A stretch of 64,000 bases of DNA from Mesorhizobium sp. (GCF_004963255.1 NZ_SUGA01000030.1:804-64803); one strand, 5' to 3'; shown: positions 42,794 through 51,599, numbered from the stretch's first letter. The notes: generated by a model not told the origin, from the letters alone. Numbers and translations are program-made.

Positions 42794-45127
42794 ATGCCGG
42801 AATATTCTTCCTTCCTCCGGTCGATCCGGATCCGCTACATTTCGGGGCTGCTTGTCTTCGCGCTGGCCTCGGCCGCCGTGATGTTCGCGCTCAACCGTGT
42901 GAATTCGTACCGCCACGAGGTCGATGCCCTCAGCGGCAATTTCGTCATCTTTGCCCGCGACCTGCGCAACGCCACCAATTTCGCCGAGACGACCGGCACC
43001 GCCTGGCGCAGCGAGACGCGCGATGCGCTGGCCGCTGCCGCGCGCGGCCACTCCGAGCGACTGACCAGCGAGATCGGGATCCTCAACGCGCAGTTGGCCG
43101 CGATCAGGCCGCGCCTGTCCAGGAACACCATCAACGCGCTGGACACCGCTTCAGTGAACGACGACCTGTTCTGGTCGGCGCGCGACATGGTGCGCAACTT
43201 CAATTTGATGTCGACAGCGCAGAAGGTCGATGAATGGAGCTACCGCGAGATCCGCAACCAGAACGACCTGTTCGCCCAGCCGATGCTGGTCAAGGTGCGC
43301 ACCGCGCTCGACGAGGAGCGTCGCCTCGCCGACGCTGCCAACGACCGGCTGCTCTTGTGGGCGAGCGGACTGCTGTTTGCCGTGCTGGCCATCGCCGCGG
43401 TTCTGATCTTCCGGCCGATGGAGAACGCCATCCGCCGCGCCTTCGCCGAGAGCGCCGCGTCGCTGTTCAAAGCCGAGGCCGCCGATCGCGCCAAGTCGGA
43501 ATTCCTGGCCAATATGAGCCATGAGATCCGCACGCCGATGAACGGCGTGCTCGGCATGGCCGAGCTGCTGGCCAAGACCGAGCTTACGCCCCGCCAGAAG
43601 ACCTTCACCGATGTCATCGTCAAATCCGGCAACGCGCTGCTGACCATCATCAACGACATCCTCGATTTCTCGAAGATCAATGCCGGCCAGCTCACCCTCG
43701 ACCCCGCACCCTTCCGCCTGGCGGAAGCGGTCGAGGATGTGGCGACGCTGGTGTCGGCGCGCGTGGCCGAAAAGAACCTCGAGCTTATCGTGCGCGTCGA
43801 CCCGCGCCTGCCGGCCTTCGTCGTCGGCGATGCCGGACGCTTCCGCCAGATCGTCACCAATCTGCTCGGCAACGCCGTGAAGTTCACCGAGAAGGGTCAT
43901 GTGCTGGTCGATGTCGGCGGCGACGTCGTCGACGGTGTCGTCCAGCTCAAGGTCCGCGTCGAGGACACCGGCATCGGCATCCCGGCCGAAAAGCTGCAAA
44001 GCGTGTTCGAGAAATTCGCCCAGGTCGACGGCTCCTCGACCCGCCGCCACGAAGGCACCGGGCTTGGCCTTGCGATCGCGGCCAGGCTCGTCGACCTAAT
44101 GGGCGGCAAGATCGGCGTCGAAAGCGAGATCGGCCGCGGCTCCGTCTTCTGGTTCGCGGTGCCGCTGCCTACGCACAACCAGGAGGCGGCCGACAAGCTG
44201 GTGCCGGTCGACGTCACGGGCGCCCGGGTGCTGGTCATCGACGACAATCCGGTCAACCGGGAGATCCTGCTGGAGCAGCTCAGAAGCTGGAGTTTCGACT
44301 GCGCGGCCGCCGAAAGCGGCGCTGTCGGCCTTGCCTTCCTCGACCGCGCCTGCCAGCTCGGCGCCTCTGTCGACTGCATTATCCTCGATTACCAGATGCC
44401 CGGCATGAACGGCGCCGATGTCGCGAGGGCGATTGCCGCCGACAGCCGGCTTTCGTCCATCCCGGTCGTGCTGCTCACCTCGGTCGACCAGGTTGATTTC
44501 GGCAGGATGGTCATCGATTTCGGCATCGTCGCGCATCTCACCAAGCCGGCGCGTTCGGCGGTGCTCCTGGGCACGGTGATTTCGGCCATCCAGAAGGCGC
44601 GCATGCAGGGCGCCAAGGCGCATTTCGTGCGCGAGCCGGCCACGGCGCAGGCGGCGCCGCCGTCCTTCACCGTCATCCGCGGCCCGGCGGCGCCCGTGCC
44701 GGCGGCGCCGGAGTCGACCGCAGCGCCGAGCGGCCCGATCGATATCCTGATCGCCGAGGACAATGACGTGAACCAGCTGGTCTTCGGCCAGATCCTCAAC
44801 GGCTTCGGTCTCAGCTACCGCATCGCCGGCAATGGCCGCACGGCGGTCGAAATGTACCGCGCGCTGCGGCCCCGGCTGGTGCTGATGGACGTCTCCATGC
44901 CGGAGATGAACGGCTATGAGGCGACCCGCGCCATCCGCGCGATCGAAGCGCAGAGCGGCGATCACACGCCGATCATCGGCGTCACCGCGCACGCGCTCAA
45001 GGGGGACCGCGAAAAATGCATCGAGGCCGGCATGGACGACTATCTGCCGAAGCCGGTATCGCCCGACCGCCTTGGCGCCAAGATCGGCACCTGGCTCAGC
45101 GAGACGGTGACGGCCAAGACGGCGTAG
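42794..45127 (+). CDS. Hybrid sensor histidine kinase with two receiver domains
   Basis: A 777-residue protein. The first membrane helix is near residues 14-34, a periplasmic sensor region of about 150 residues follows, and a second helix (LLLWASGLLFAVLAIAAVLIF) is near 190-210. HisKA has the phosphorylated His in FLANMSHEIRTPMNGVLGM, and the HATPase has NLLGNAVKFTEKG, DTGIGIP and GTGLGLAIA. Receiver 1 has VLVIDDNPVNREIL and ILDYQMPGMNG; receiver 2 has ILIAEDNDVNQLVF and LVLMDVSMPEMNG. There is no Hpt domain and no regulator gene adjacent, so its phosphorelay partner is elsewhere. It ends exactly where the convergent transglycosylase gene ends. Confidence 0.93.
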   Translation: MPEYSSFLRSIRIRYISGLLVFALASAAVMFALNRVNSYRHEVDALSGNFVIFARDLRNATNFAETTGTAWRSETRDALAAAARGHSERLTSEIGILNAQLAAIRPRLSRNTINALDTASVNDDLFWSARDMVRNFNLMSTAQKVDEWSYREIRNQNDLFAQPMLVKVRTALDEERRLADAANDRLLLWASGLLFAVLAIAAVLIFRPMENAIRRAFAESAASLFKAEAADRAKSEFLANMSHEIRTPMNGVLGMAELLAKTELTPRQKTFTDVIVKSGNALLTIINDILDFSKINAGQLTLDPAPFRLAEAVEDVATLVSARVAEKNLELIVRVDPRLPAFVVGDAGRFRQIVTNLLGNAVKFTEKGHVLVDVGGDVVDGVVQLKVRVEDTGIGIPAEKLQSVFEKFAQVDGSSTRRHEGTGLGLAIAARLVDLMGGKIGVESEIGRGSVFWFAVPLPTHNQEAADKLVPVDVTGARVLVIDDNPVNREILLEQLRSWSFDCAAAESGAVGLAFLDRACQLGASVDCIILDYQMPGMNGADVARAIAADSRLSSIPVVLLTSVDQVDFGRMVIDFGIVAHLTKPARSAVLLGTVISAIQKARMQGAKAHFVREPATAQAAPPSFTVIRGPAAPVPAAPESTAAPSGPIDILIAEDNDVNQLVFGQILNGFGLSYRIAGNGRTAVEMYRALRPRLVLMDVSMPEMNGYEATRAIRAIEAQSGDHTPIIGVTAHALKGDREKCIEAGMDDYLPKPVSPDRLGAKIGTWLSETVTAKTA

Positions 45128-45988
45128 CTACCGGTTGCGCATCACCACGCAGGCGCCGCCGACGCTTTGCAGCTTGTCGCAGATGCCGTTGGCCTCGCCA
45201 CGCGAGTCCGCGCCGATCCTGACCGCGTAGATGCCGCGCCGCCCGATCGGCGTGCGCACCCGGCTTACCACCGGATCATGGCTGGCGAGCAGCGCCGGGA
45301 ACCGGCTCTTGACCCTCAGCCATTGGCCGATCGCCGCGGAGCGGCGGAAATTGCCCGCCACCTGCACGCCCCACGGCTTGACGTTGATCGAGGCCATGGC
45401 GACGGTCCGCGACATGATCACCGGCAGCCGGCGGCAGGCGACCGCGAAGCTCATCTTAGGGTCGAGCGGCTCGACGGTGCCGGCATAGGATTTGTCGGAA
45501 AACTTGTCGACGGGTTCGCCCATGATGTCGAAGACATAGCTTTCGGTTTCCATCGGCAGGAAGCCGCCGGAAGCCAGCCAGCGCGACACGCGGTTCTCGC
45601 CGGCATTGTAGGCCGCGGCCGCGAGGCCGAGATTGCCGTAACCTGCCTTCATCTCGGCGAGGTATTTCGCAGAAGCCGGGAGGGCCTGCTCGATGTCGAA
45701 GGAATTGGCCAGGCCGCGCATCTTGGCGGTTCCCGGCATGAATTGCGCGATGCCTTCGGCGCCGACCGGGCTCACCGCGTTCGGATCGAAGCGGCTTTCC
45801 TTCCAGATCAGCCGGGCGAAGAAATCCTTGGGCAGCCCGTTCTCTAGGGCCTGAGCTTCGATCAGATCGCAGACACGGTTGATCAGCCGTTTGCCGGCCG
45901 ATTTCGACTGCGGCGGGTCGGCGGACGCGCCTGCCACCCAACTCAAGCCGCACAGCAAGGCCAGGGTCACCGCGAGGAAACGGCGCAT
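45128..45988 (-). CDS. Lytic murein transglycosylase (SLT domain)
   Basis: A 286-residue exported enzyme. The signal peptide is residues 1-23 (MRRFLAVTLALLCGLSWVAG). The SLT domain has the catalytic glutamate in IWKESRFDPNAVS, then GAEGIAQFMPGTA and AAAAYNAGENRVSRWL. The C-terminal third (about 200-286) resembles a SPOR-like fold with VVSRVRTPIGRRGIYAVRIG and KLQSVGGACVVM. It should cleave peptidoglycan in the periplasm. It sits four bases from the ispG gene on the same strand, so the two may be co-transcribed. The ATG at 45988 gives the signal peptide. Confidence 0.9.
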   Translation of the reverse strand: MRRFLAVTLALLCGLSWVAGASADPPQSKSAGKRLINRVCDLIEAQALENGLPKDFFARLIWKESRFDPNAVSPVGAEGIAQFMPGTAKMRGLANSFDIEQALPASAKYLAEMKAGYGNLGLAAAAYNAGENRVSRWLASGGFLPMETESYVFDIMGEPVDKFSDKSYAGTVEPLDPKMSFAVACRRLPVIMSRTVAMASINVKPWGVQVAGNFRRSAAIGQWLRVKSRFPALLASHDPVVSRVRTPIGRRGIYAVRIGADSRGEANGICDKLQSVGGACVVMRNR

Positions 45989-45992
45989 CGGC

Positions 45993-47258
45993 CTACTCGG
46001 CCGCGGCTTTGCCGTGTCCGTAGCGCTGCTCGATATAGTCGCCGACCATCTTCTCGAAATCCTGCGCAATGGACGGACCGCGCAGCGTCGCCGCCTTCTT
46101 GCCGTCGATGAAGACAGGCGCCGTCGGCGTTTCGCCGGTGCCGGGCAAGGATATGCCGATGTCGGCATGCTTGGATTCGCCGGGACCATTGACGATGCAG
46201 CCCATCACCGCGACCTTGAGGTTCTCGACGCCCGGATATTTCTCGCGCCACACCGGCATGTTCTTGCGGATATCGGCCTGGATGCTCTGGGCGAGTTCCT
46301 GGAACACGGTGGACGTCGTGCGCCCGCAGCCGGGGCAGGCGGCGACGATCGGCACGAACTGCCGGAAGCCCATGGTCTGCAGCAGTTCCTGCGACACCTG
46401 CACCTCGCGGGTGCGGTCGCCATTCGGCTCCGGCGTCAGCGAGATGCGGATCGTGTCGCCGATGCCCTGCTGCAGCAGGATTCCCATCGCGGCCGAAGAG
46501 GCGACGATGCCCTTGGTTCCCATGCCGGCCTCGGTGAGACCCAGATGCAGCGCATGGTCGGAGCGTGTGGCAAGCTCGGTATAGACGGCGATCAGGTCCT
46601 GCACGCCGCTGACCTTGGCCGACAGGATGATCTTGTCGCGGCCAAGCCCGATCTCTTCCGCCATCTCGGCCGACAGGATGGCCGACTGCACGATCGCCTC
46701 GCGGGTGACCTCCTGCGCTGTGAGCGGCGAGCCCTGAGCCTGGTTCTGGTCCATCAGCCGGGTCAGCAGCTCCTGGTCGAGCGAGCCCCAGTTGACGCCG
46801 ATGCGCACCGGCTTGTCGTGTTTGATCGCCATTTCGACGATCGCCGCGAACTGGCGGTCCTTCTTGTCCTTGAAGCCGACATTGCCGGGATTGATGCGGT
46901 ATTTCGCCAGCGCCTCGGCGCAGGCCGGGTGATCGGCCAAGAGCTTGTGGCCGATATAGTGGAAGTCGCCGACCAGCGGCACATCGATGCCGAGCCTGAG
47001 CAACCTCTCGTGGATGCGCGGAACCGCCGCCGCGCTCTCGTCGCGGTCGACGGTGATGCGCACGATTTCCGAGCCGGCACGATGCAGCGCCGCGACCTGG
47101 GCGACAGTCTGGTCGACATCAGCGGTGTCGGTGTTGGTCATCGACTGCACGACGACGGGCGCGCCGCCGCCGACCATCACGCCGCCGACCGAAACGCCGA
47201 CCGACCTGCGCCGCGGGAAGGGAGAAGAGAAATATCCGGTCATGCCGGTCGCCTTCAT
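45993..47258 (-). CDS. ispG: 4-hydroxy-3-methylbut-2-enyl diphosphate synthase
   Basis: A 421-residue IspG (GcpE), the [4Fe-4S] enzyme of the non-mevalonate isoprenoid pathway that reduces methylerythritol cyclodiphosphate to HMBPP. Motifs are VVQSMTNTDTADV, the TIM-barrel segments, KYRINPGNVG, and the cluster cysteines in VAACPGCGRTTSTVF and MGCIVNGPGESKHAD. Length is typical. It supplies isoprenoid precursors used by the polyprenyl synthase at 26139. Start ATG 47258; a further in-frame ATG five codons later is possible. Confidence 0.96.
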   Translation of the reverse strand: MKATGMTGYFSSPFPRRRSVGVSVGGVMVGGGAPVVVQSMTNTDTADVDQTVAQVAALHRAGSEIVRITVDRDESAAAVPRIHERLLRLGIDVPLVGDFHYIGHKLLADHPACAEALAKYRINPGNVGFKDKKDRQFAAIVEMAIKHDKPVRIGVNWGSLDQELLTRLMDQNQAQGSPLTAQEVTREAIVQSAILSAEMAEEIGLGRDKIILSAKVSGVQDLIAVYTELATRSDHALHLGLTEAGMGTKGIVASSAAMGILLQQGIGDTIRISLTPEPNGDRTREVQVSQELLQTMGFRQFVPIVAACPGCGRTTSTVFQELAQSIQADIRKNMPVWREKYPGVENLKVAVMGCIVNGPGESKHADIGISLPGTGETPTAPVFIDGKKAATLRGPSIAQDFEKMVGDYIEQRYGHGKAAAE

Positions 47259-47404
47259 CTGAAAGTTCCGGGCATGAGGTGGCGGAGCAAAGATGGCTTG
47301 TCAATGGCAAGCGCCAGGCCAGGTTGGCAAATCGGCAGCCGCCACGCGAAAAACGCCAGCTCTGCCGATCGCGAGATCCACGACCGAACTTCCATAGATT
47401 TCAG

Positions 47405-47440
47405 TAAAAAACACCATGCCGGTGGCATTTCCTGCCACCG
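47405..47440 (-). terminator. Rho-independent terminator after the minus-strand DUF465 gene
   Basis: On the minus strand, a perfect stem CCGGTGGCA / TGCCACCGG (47418-47440, 5-nt loop) is followed seven bases later by TTTTTT, 45 bp after the DUF465 stop. Confidence 0.75.
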
Positions 47441-47485
47441 GACGTTTCACCGCGGCGGGTTGCGGCGATGGTGCCTGGAGGAGCT

Positions 47486-47665
47486 TCAGTGTGTCGTCGG
47501 GCTAGCTTTCAGCTTTTCAATCTCGTCCTTGATTGCCAGCTTGCGTCGCTTGAGATTCACGATTTCGAGGTCGTCCACCGAAGGATGGTTCATGGCGTCG
47601 GTGAGCTCGCGCTCGATATCACCGTGTTTCCGCTGCAACTCATCAAGATGGGATGCAAGAGACAT
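47486..47665 (-). CDS. DUF465 (YdcH) small protein, first of a divergent pair
   Basis: A 59-residue protein read on the minus strand from the ATG at 47665, preceded by GGGAGAACC. It starts MSLASHLDELQRKHGDIERE and continues with VNLKRRKLAIKDEIEKLKA, the DUF465/YdcH pattern of two amphipathic helices with a conserved LKxxKLxxKDEI centre. Cytosolic, function unknown. A terminator lies downstream. A paralogue is transcribed in the opposite direction from 47914. Confidence 0.85.
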   Translation of the reverse strand: MSLASHLDELQRKHGDIERELTDAMNHPSVDDLEIVNLKRRKLAIKDEIEKLKASPTTH

Positions 47666-47913
47666 GATTGGTTCTCCCTTTCATGGTTTCCTCGATTGCA
47701 GCCGTCGCAGGCACGTCCACCGCAGGTTGAGACTGTGACGGCACCGTGACAGTTTGCCACCAACCGATCTCGATGTCGAATGACACGTGGTAGCATTCCA
47801 CGACAAAGTGAAATGTGATAAGGGCTGCGCGCCGGTCTCAGACGAAAAGTCACAAACCCAGCCGGTCCCGCCCAAACAGCCCGATTGGGCGATGCATACG
47901 CAGACGGTAGATA

Positions 47914-48117
47914 ATGTCCGAACAGGAACAGGCTGAAATACGCCTCGAATATTCCCGGCTCAAACAAGAACACGCCGATTTCGACGCCGCCATCAACGCG
48001 ATGATCGCCACGGGCTGCGACCCGCTTCAGATTCAGCGCATGAAAAAGAAGAAGCTGATGCTGAAAGACCGGCTGTCGGCGCTGGAAGACCGCATTATTC
48101 CGGACATCATCGCCTAA
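47914..48117 (+). CDS. DUF465 (YdcH) small protein, second of a divergent pair
   Basis: A 67-residue protein, MSEQEQAEIRLEYSRLKQEH, with a heptad-like first helix and the DUF465 core QRMKKKKLMLKDRLSALEDR. It is clearly related to the protein at 47486-47665 but longer and with a distinct middle. Very rich in Lys and Glu; a coiled-coil dimer is likely. A dispersed repeat starts at the next base after its stop. Function unknown. Confidence 0.85.
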   Translation: MSEQEQAEIRLEYSRLKQEHADFDAAINAMIATGCDPLQIQRMKKKKLMLKDRLSALEDRIIPDIIA

Positions 48118-48286
48118 GGCGTGTCGATATTCAGGTGAGGCCGGCCTGCAAATGGCGGCCTCCTGCGCTTCCGGTACTCGCGTACTTCAAGTACGCTCCG
48201 CTCCGGCTCTCGGAAACCACCTTGTTTGGTCGCTTCGCGCCCGTCTTCGACTCCGACTCAGCCTGACCTGAATCTCAACACGCCTT
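48118..48286. repeat. Dispersed element with inverted termini, copy 3 (after DUF465)
   Basis: About 169 bp. Ends GGCGTGTCGATATTCAGGTG and, inverted, CACCTGAATC-like sequence closing with CACGCC: about 21 of 24 terminal positions pair. The centre holds GTACTTCAAGTAC, a perfect palindrome. It starts at the first base after the DUF465 stop codon and ends 25 bp from the stop of the convergent IclR gene. Confidence 0.85.
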
Positions 48287-48310
48287 GAATCGATAACCGG
48301 CTCAACGCCG

Positions 48311-49111
48311 CTACGAGATCGAAAGCCGGGCGGCGCGCTCGCGCAGCAACGCGACCAATTCGCCAGTCCGCGCCTCCGACGTGTCGATCGGCACCACAAG
48401 GCACATCGTTGCCTCGACCTTGCCAGGCGCCGAGAACACGGGCGCCGCCAGGCATTTGGTATAGGCGTCGACAAGGCCTGACGTGACGCAATAGCCGGTG
48501 ACGCGCGCCCGAGCGATGTCATCGATGAAGTCATCGATCTCTATCTTGCGGCCGTCCGGCAGCACGAGATCTTCTTCCGTAACCATCGCCTCGATCCGGC
48601 TGCGATCAAGACCGGCGAGCAGCAACCGGCCCGAAGCAGTCCATGGCAGCGGAATCTGCAGGCCGGTGGCCGAGCTGATGCGGAACGGCCTCGTGCCCGG
48701 GCTCGAATGGATGATGGTGTAGCGACCGCTCTGCAGCATGCAGAGCTCGGACGTCTCCCCGGTCTCGCGCGACAGCGTATCGACCTCCTGGCGGCCGCGC
48801 CTCAGCAAGTCATTGCCGCGCATATAGGCCATCCCGTAGAGATAGAGCTTCTTGCCGAAATAGACGCGATTGCCGTCGCCGGCCATTTCCAGGAGACCGG
48901 CTTCGACCAGTTCGCGCACCAGCGTGTAGGTGGTCGAGCGCGGCGCGTTGAGCCCCTTTGCCAGTTCGCCGATGCCGATCGCTCGCTGGTTGGCGTGCAG
49001 GAACTCCAGGATGTTCAGGACCCTGTTGAGACCTTTCTCGCGCGAGCCAGCCGGCCGCTCTTCGCCCGTGCCTTCGCTCGGCCACCCGGTCAGCATTTCA
49101 CTCTCTTGCAT
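48311..49111 (-). CDS. IclR family transcriptional regulator
   Basis: A 266-residue regulator. The winged helix-turn-helix is at about residues 27-85 (LNRVLNILEFLHANQRAIGI, then LAKGLNAPRSTTYTLVRELV), and the IclR effector domain follows with SSATGLQIPLPWTASGRLLL and a C-terminal CLVVPIDTSE. It is divergent from a TAT-exported binding protein and the importer/PLP-enzyme operon, which it most likely controls. A 16-bp palindrome lies between the two genes. Confidence 0.9.
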   Translation of the reverse strand: MQESEMLTGWPSEGTGEERPAGSREKGLNRVLNILEFLHANQRAIGIGELAKGLNAPRSTTYTLVRELVEAGLLEMAGDGNRVYFGKKLYLYGMAYMRGNDLLRRGRQEVDTLSRETGETSELCMLQSGRYTIIHSSPGTRPFRISSATGLQIPLPWTASGRLLLAGLDRSRIEAMVTEEDLVLPDGRKIEIDDFIDDIARARVTGYCVTSGLVDAYTKCLAAPVFSAPGKVEATMCLVVPIDTSEARTGELVALLRERAARLSIS

Positions 49112-49155
49112 TGTCGATTCCTGGTGCTAGTATCTGTCTTGTACAGGATACACAC

Positions 49156-49171
49156 GTCTCTTGTAAGAGAC
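49156..49171. promoter_or_regulatory. Candidate IclR operator
   Basis: GTCTCTTGTAAGAGAC has perfect 7-bp arms with a 2-bp centre. A looser relative, TGTCTTGTACAGGATACA, lies just upstream (49135-49152). Both are in the divergent IclR / binding-protein promoter region, where the regulator would be expected to act. Confidence 0.6.
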
Positions 49172-49233
49172 AATCGCTGATTGCGGCGTGTATTTCTGCT
49201 GCATTGGGGAACACACCATCAAAGGAGGTCGCC

Positions 49234-50106
49234 GTGAACGACACATCCGGCAGACGTGATTTTCTGAAACTTGGAATGGCGGGGCTGGCCACCGCCGGCG
49301 CGCTTACCGCCATCAGCGCCGAGAAGGCAGCCGCGCAAGCCGCATCCGACAGCGTGCTGCGCACCGCGCTTGATCGTGGCAAGCTGATCGTCGGCACCGG
49401 CAGCACCAATGCGCCATGGCATTTCGAGAACGACGCCGGTGAATTGGTCGGCATGGACATTACCATGGGCCGCATCCTCGCAAAGGGCCTCTTCGACGAC
49501 CCGACCAAGGTCGAGTTCGTCACCCAGGACCCGGCGCAGCGCATCCCCAACGTGACGACCAACAAGGTCGACATCACCATCCAGTTCATGACAATGACCG
49601 CGCAGCGCTCGCAGCTGATCCATTTCTCGCGGCCCTACTATGTGGAGGGCGTGGCGCTGCTGACGCTGCCCGGCTCCGAAAACAAGACCTTCGACAAGCT
49701 CCTGGCGAATGGCGCCAACACCCGCATCTCGATCCTCCAGAATGTCGATGCCGAAAGCTCGGTGCATTTTGCCTTGCCGCAGGCTCAGGTGCTGCAGATC
49801 GACACCCAGGCGAACGTGCTGCAAGCGCTGGAATCCAAGCGAGCCGACGCCGCGGCCGTCGATTTGTCGACTGTGCGCTGGCTTGCCTCGCGCAACCCGG
49901 ACAAATATTTCGACGCCGGCAAGAGCTGGTATTCGATGCTCTACGGCGCTGCCGTTCGGCAAGGCGACCTCGATTGGCTGACCTTCGTCAACCAGACCTT
50001 CACGATCGCCATGTTCGGCCACGAGACAGCGCTCTATGACGCCGCCTTCAAGGAATATTTCGGCCAAGAGCCGCCGCCGCGCCATCCGGGCTTCCCGGTC
50101 ATCTGA
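49234..50106 (+). CDS. Amino-acid-type ABC substrate-binding protein, TAT-exported
   Basis: About 290 residues of the SBP_bac_3 family. The N-terminus has a twin-arginine signal (GRRDFLKLGMAGLATAGALT), then the mature start TALDRGKLIVGTGSTNAPWHF and GELVGMDITMGRILAKGLF, typical of polar amino acid binding proteins. The GTG at 49234 is set by a perfect AAAGGAGG; earlier in-frame starts lack one. Ligand unknown. It opens an operon of two permeases, an ATPase, RidA and a PLP enzyme. Confidence 0.9.
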   Translation: MNDTSGRRDFLKLGMAGLATAGALTAISAEKAAAQAASDSVLRTALDRGKLIVGTGSTNAPWHFENDAGELVGMDITMGRILAKGLFDDPTKVEFVTQDPAQRIPNVTTNKVDITIQFMTMTAQRSQLIHFSRPYYVEGVALLTLPGSENKTFDKLLANGANTRISILQNVDAESSVHFALPQAQVLQIDTQANVLQALESKRADAAAVDLSTVRWLASRNPDKYFDAGKSWYSMLYGAAVRQGDLDWLTFVNQTFTIAMFGHETALYDAAFKEYFGQEPPPRHPGFPVI

Positions 50107-50124
50107 CCAAGCCGACGCCAAGCC

Positions 50125-50154
50125 GGCGGAGGAGCGCGACGGCGCTCTTCCGCC
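50125..50154 (+). promoter_or_regulatory. Strong intercistronic hairpin after the binding-protein gene
   Basis: GGCGGAGGAGCGC / GCGCTCTTCCGCC pair over 13 bp (one G-U) with loop GACG, 18 bp after the stop codon. The gap to the permease gene is 175 bp and holds nothing else recognisable. With no T run it probably protects the upstream message. Confidence 0.6.
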
Positions 50155-50281
50155 TCCTCGACACGGGCCATGCGGGTGACGAATCCTTGAGCAATTTCCT
50201 AAAAGGTGTGAAGCGGTTTTCCGTTCGAAATTGCGCCAAAACAAGAGATTGTTCGTCACCGCGAGCCATTGAGACGGACGC

Positions 50282-50947
50282 ATGGGCTACACGCTCAATT
50301 TCAACCTGATCTGGCGGCATTTCGACAAGCTGTGGGGCGGCCTGCTGCTTAGCCTCGAACTCGCCGTGATCTCGATCGCCATCGGCATCGTCATCGGCCT
50401 GGTGCTGGCGGTCTGGTACGTCTCGGCCGGGCGTGTCGTGCGCACGATCATCGCGGCCTATGTCGAATTCATCCGCAACGTGCCATTGATCCTGCTCGTC
50501 TACCTCGTCTTTTACGGTGTGCCGACCGTCATAGACCTCGCTTACAGCGCGCCCACCTCTTTTGTCGTGACGCTGTCGGTCTATAGCGGCGCCTATCTGG
50601 TCGAGGTGTTTCGCTCCGGCCTGGAGGCCGTGCCCCGAGGCCAGCTCGATGCCGGCAAGGCGATCGGCCTCACCCCATGGCAGCGCCTGATCCATGTGCG
50701 CCTGCCGACGATGCTGCGCATCACGCTGCCGGCCTTGTCCAACACCTTCATCTCGCTGTTCAAGGACACCTCGATCGCTTCGGTCATCTCCGTGCCCGAG
50801 CTGACCTATGGCGCCCAGTGGATCAACTTCAACACCTTCCGCATCGTCGAGGTCTATCTGGTGACGACGGCGATGTATCTGGTGACCGGTTACGCCCTGC
50901 TGTTCGCGCTCAGGCTGGTCGAACGCCGTTTCAGGGCGGCGCGCTGA
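50282..50947 (+). CDS. Amino-acid ABC transporter permease 1
   Basis: A 221-residue HisM/GlnP-type inner-membrane permease with about five helices. The family loop is present as EVFRSGLEAVPRGQLDAGKA, continuing IGLTPWQRLIHVRLP, and the N-terminal half has FIRNVPLILLVYLVFYGVP. It pairs with the next permease (1-bp gap) to form the translocation path for the ligand of the binding protein at 49234. Confidence 0.92.
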   Translation: MGYTLNFNLIWRHFDKLWGGLLLSLELAVISIAIGIVIGLVLAVWYVSAGRVVRTIIAAYVEFIRNVPLILLVYLVFYGVPTVIDLAYSAPTSFVVTLSVYSGAYLVEVFRSGLEAVPRGQLDAGKAIGLTPWQRLIHVRLPTMLRITLPALSNTFISLFKDTSIASVISVPELTYGAQWINFNTFRIVEVYLVTTAMYLVTGYALLFALRLVERRFRAAR

Positions 50948-50948
50948 G

Positions 50949-51599
50949 ATGCTGAGCCAGATTCTCTACGCCCTGCCGTTCCTCGCCGAGGGCTTCGCCT
51001 TGACTTTGTGGGTCTCGCTGCTGGTCGTGGTCCTGTCTTTGATCGCAGGGGTGCTGCTGGGTGTCGGCCTCGTCTATGGGCCGGCGCCGCTGCGTTGGTC
51101 GGTGCGCATTTTCTCGGACACCATCCGCGGCATTCCGATCCTAGTGCTGATGTTCTTCGTCTATTACGGCCTGCCCGCGGTCGGACTGCATCTGCAGTCC
51201 TTCTGGGCGGCGGTGCTGGCGCTCACGCTGTTCAAGACGGCGCAGGTCGTCGAATATGTGCGCGGCGCCGTCGCTTCGATACCGAAGGGCCAGTCGGAGG
51301 CGGCGATGGCGATCGGCCTGACCTTCCGGCAGCGCCTCACCTCGGTCATCTTCCCGCAGGCCTTCCGCCGCTTCCTGCCGCCCTGGATCAACGGCGTCAC
51401 CGACGCCGTGAAGGGCAGCGCCCTGGTCTCGCTGCTCGGCATCACCGATCTGATGCAGGCCATCAACCAGGTCATCGGCCGCACCTATGAGGCGATGCCG
51501 CTCTACATCCTCGGCGCCGTGATCTATTTCGCCGTCAACTACGCGCTTTCCTACGCCAGCCGCAGGCTGGAACGGCGCTTCGCCTTCATCCGGGACTAA
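50949..51599 (+). CDS. Amino-acid ABC transporter permease 2
   Basis: A 216-residue partner of the permease at 50282. Motifs: TIRGIPILVLMFFVYYGLPA and EYVRGAVASIPKGQSEAAMA, then IGLTFRQRLTSVIFPQAFRR. Five helices are predicted. The ATPase gene follows 2 bp after its stop, indicating tight translational coupling of the membrane complex. Confidence 0.92.
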   Translation: MLSQILYALPFLAEGFALTLWVSLLVVVLSLIAGVLLGVGLVYGPAPLRWSVRIFSDTIRGIPILVLMFFVYYGLPAVGLHLQSFWAAVLALTLFKTAQVVEYVRGAVASIPKGQSEAAMAIGLTFRQRLTSVIFPQAFRRFLPPWINGVTDAVKGSALVSLLGITDLMQAINQVIGRTYEAMPLYILGAVIYFAVNYALSYASRRLERRFAFIRD

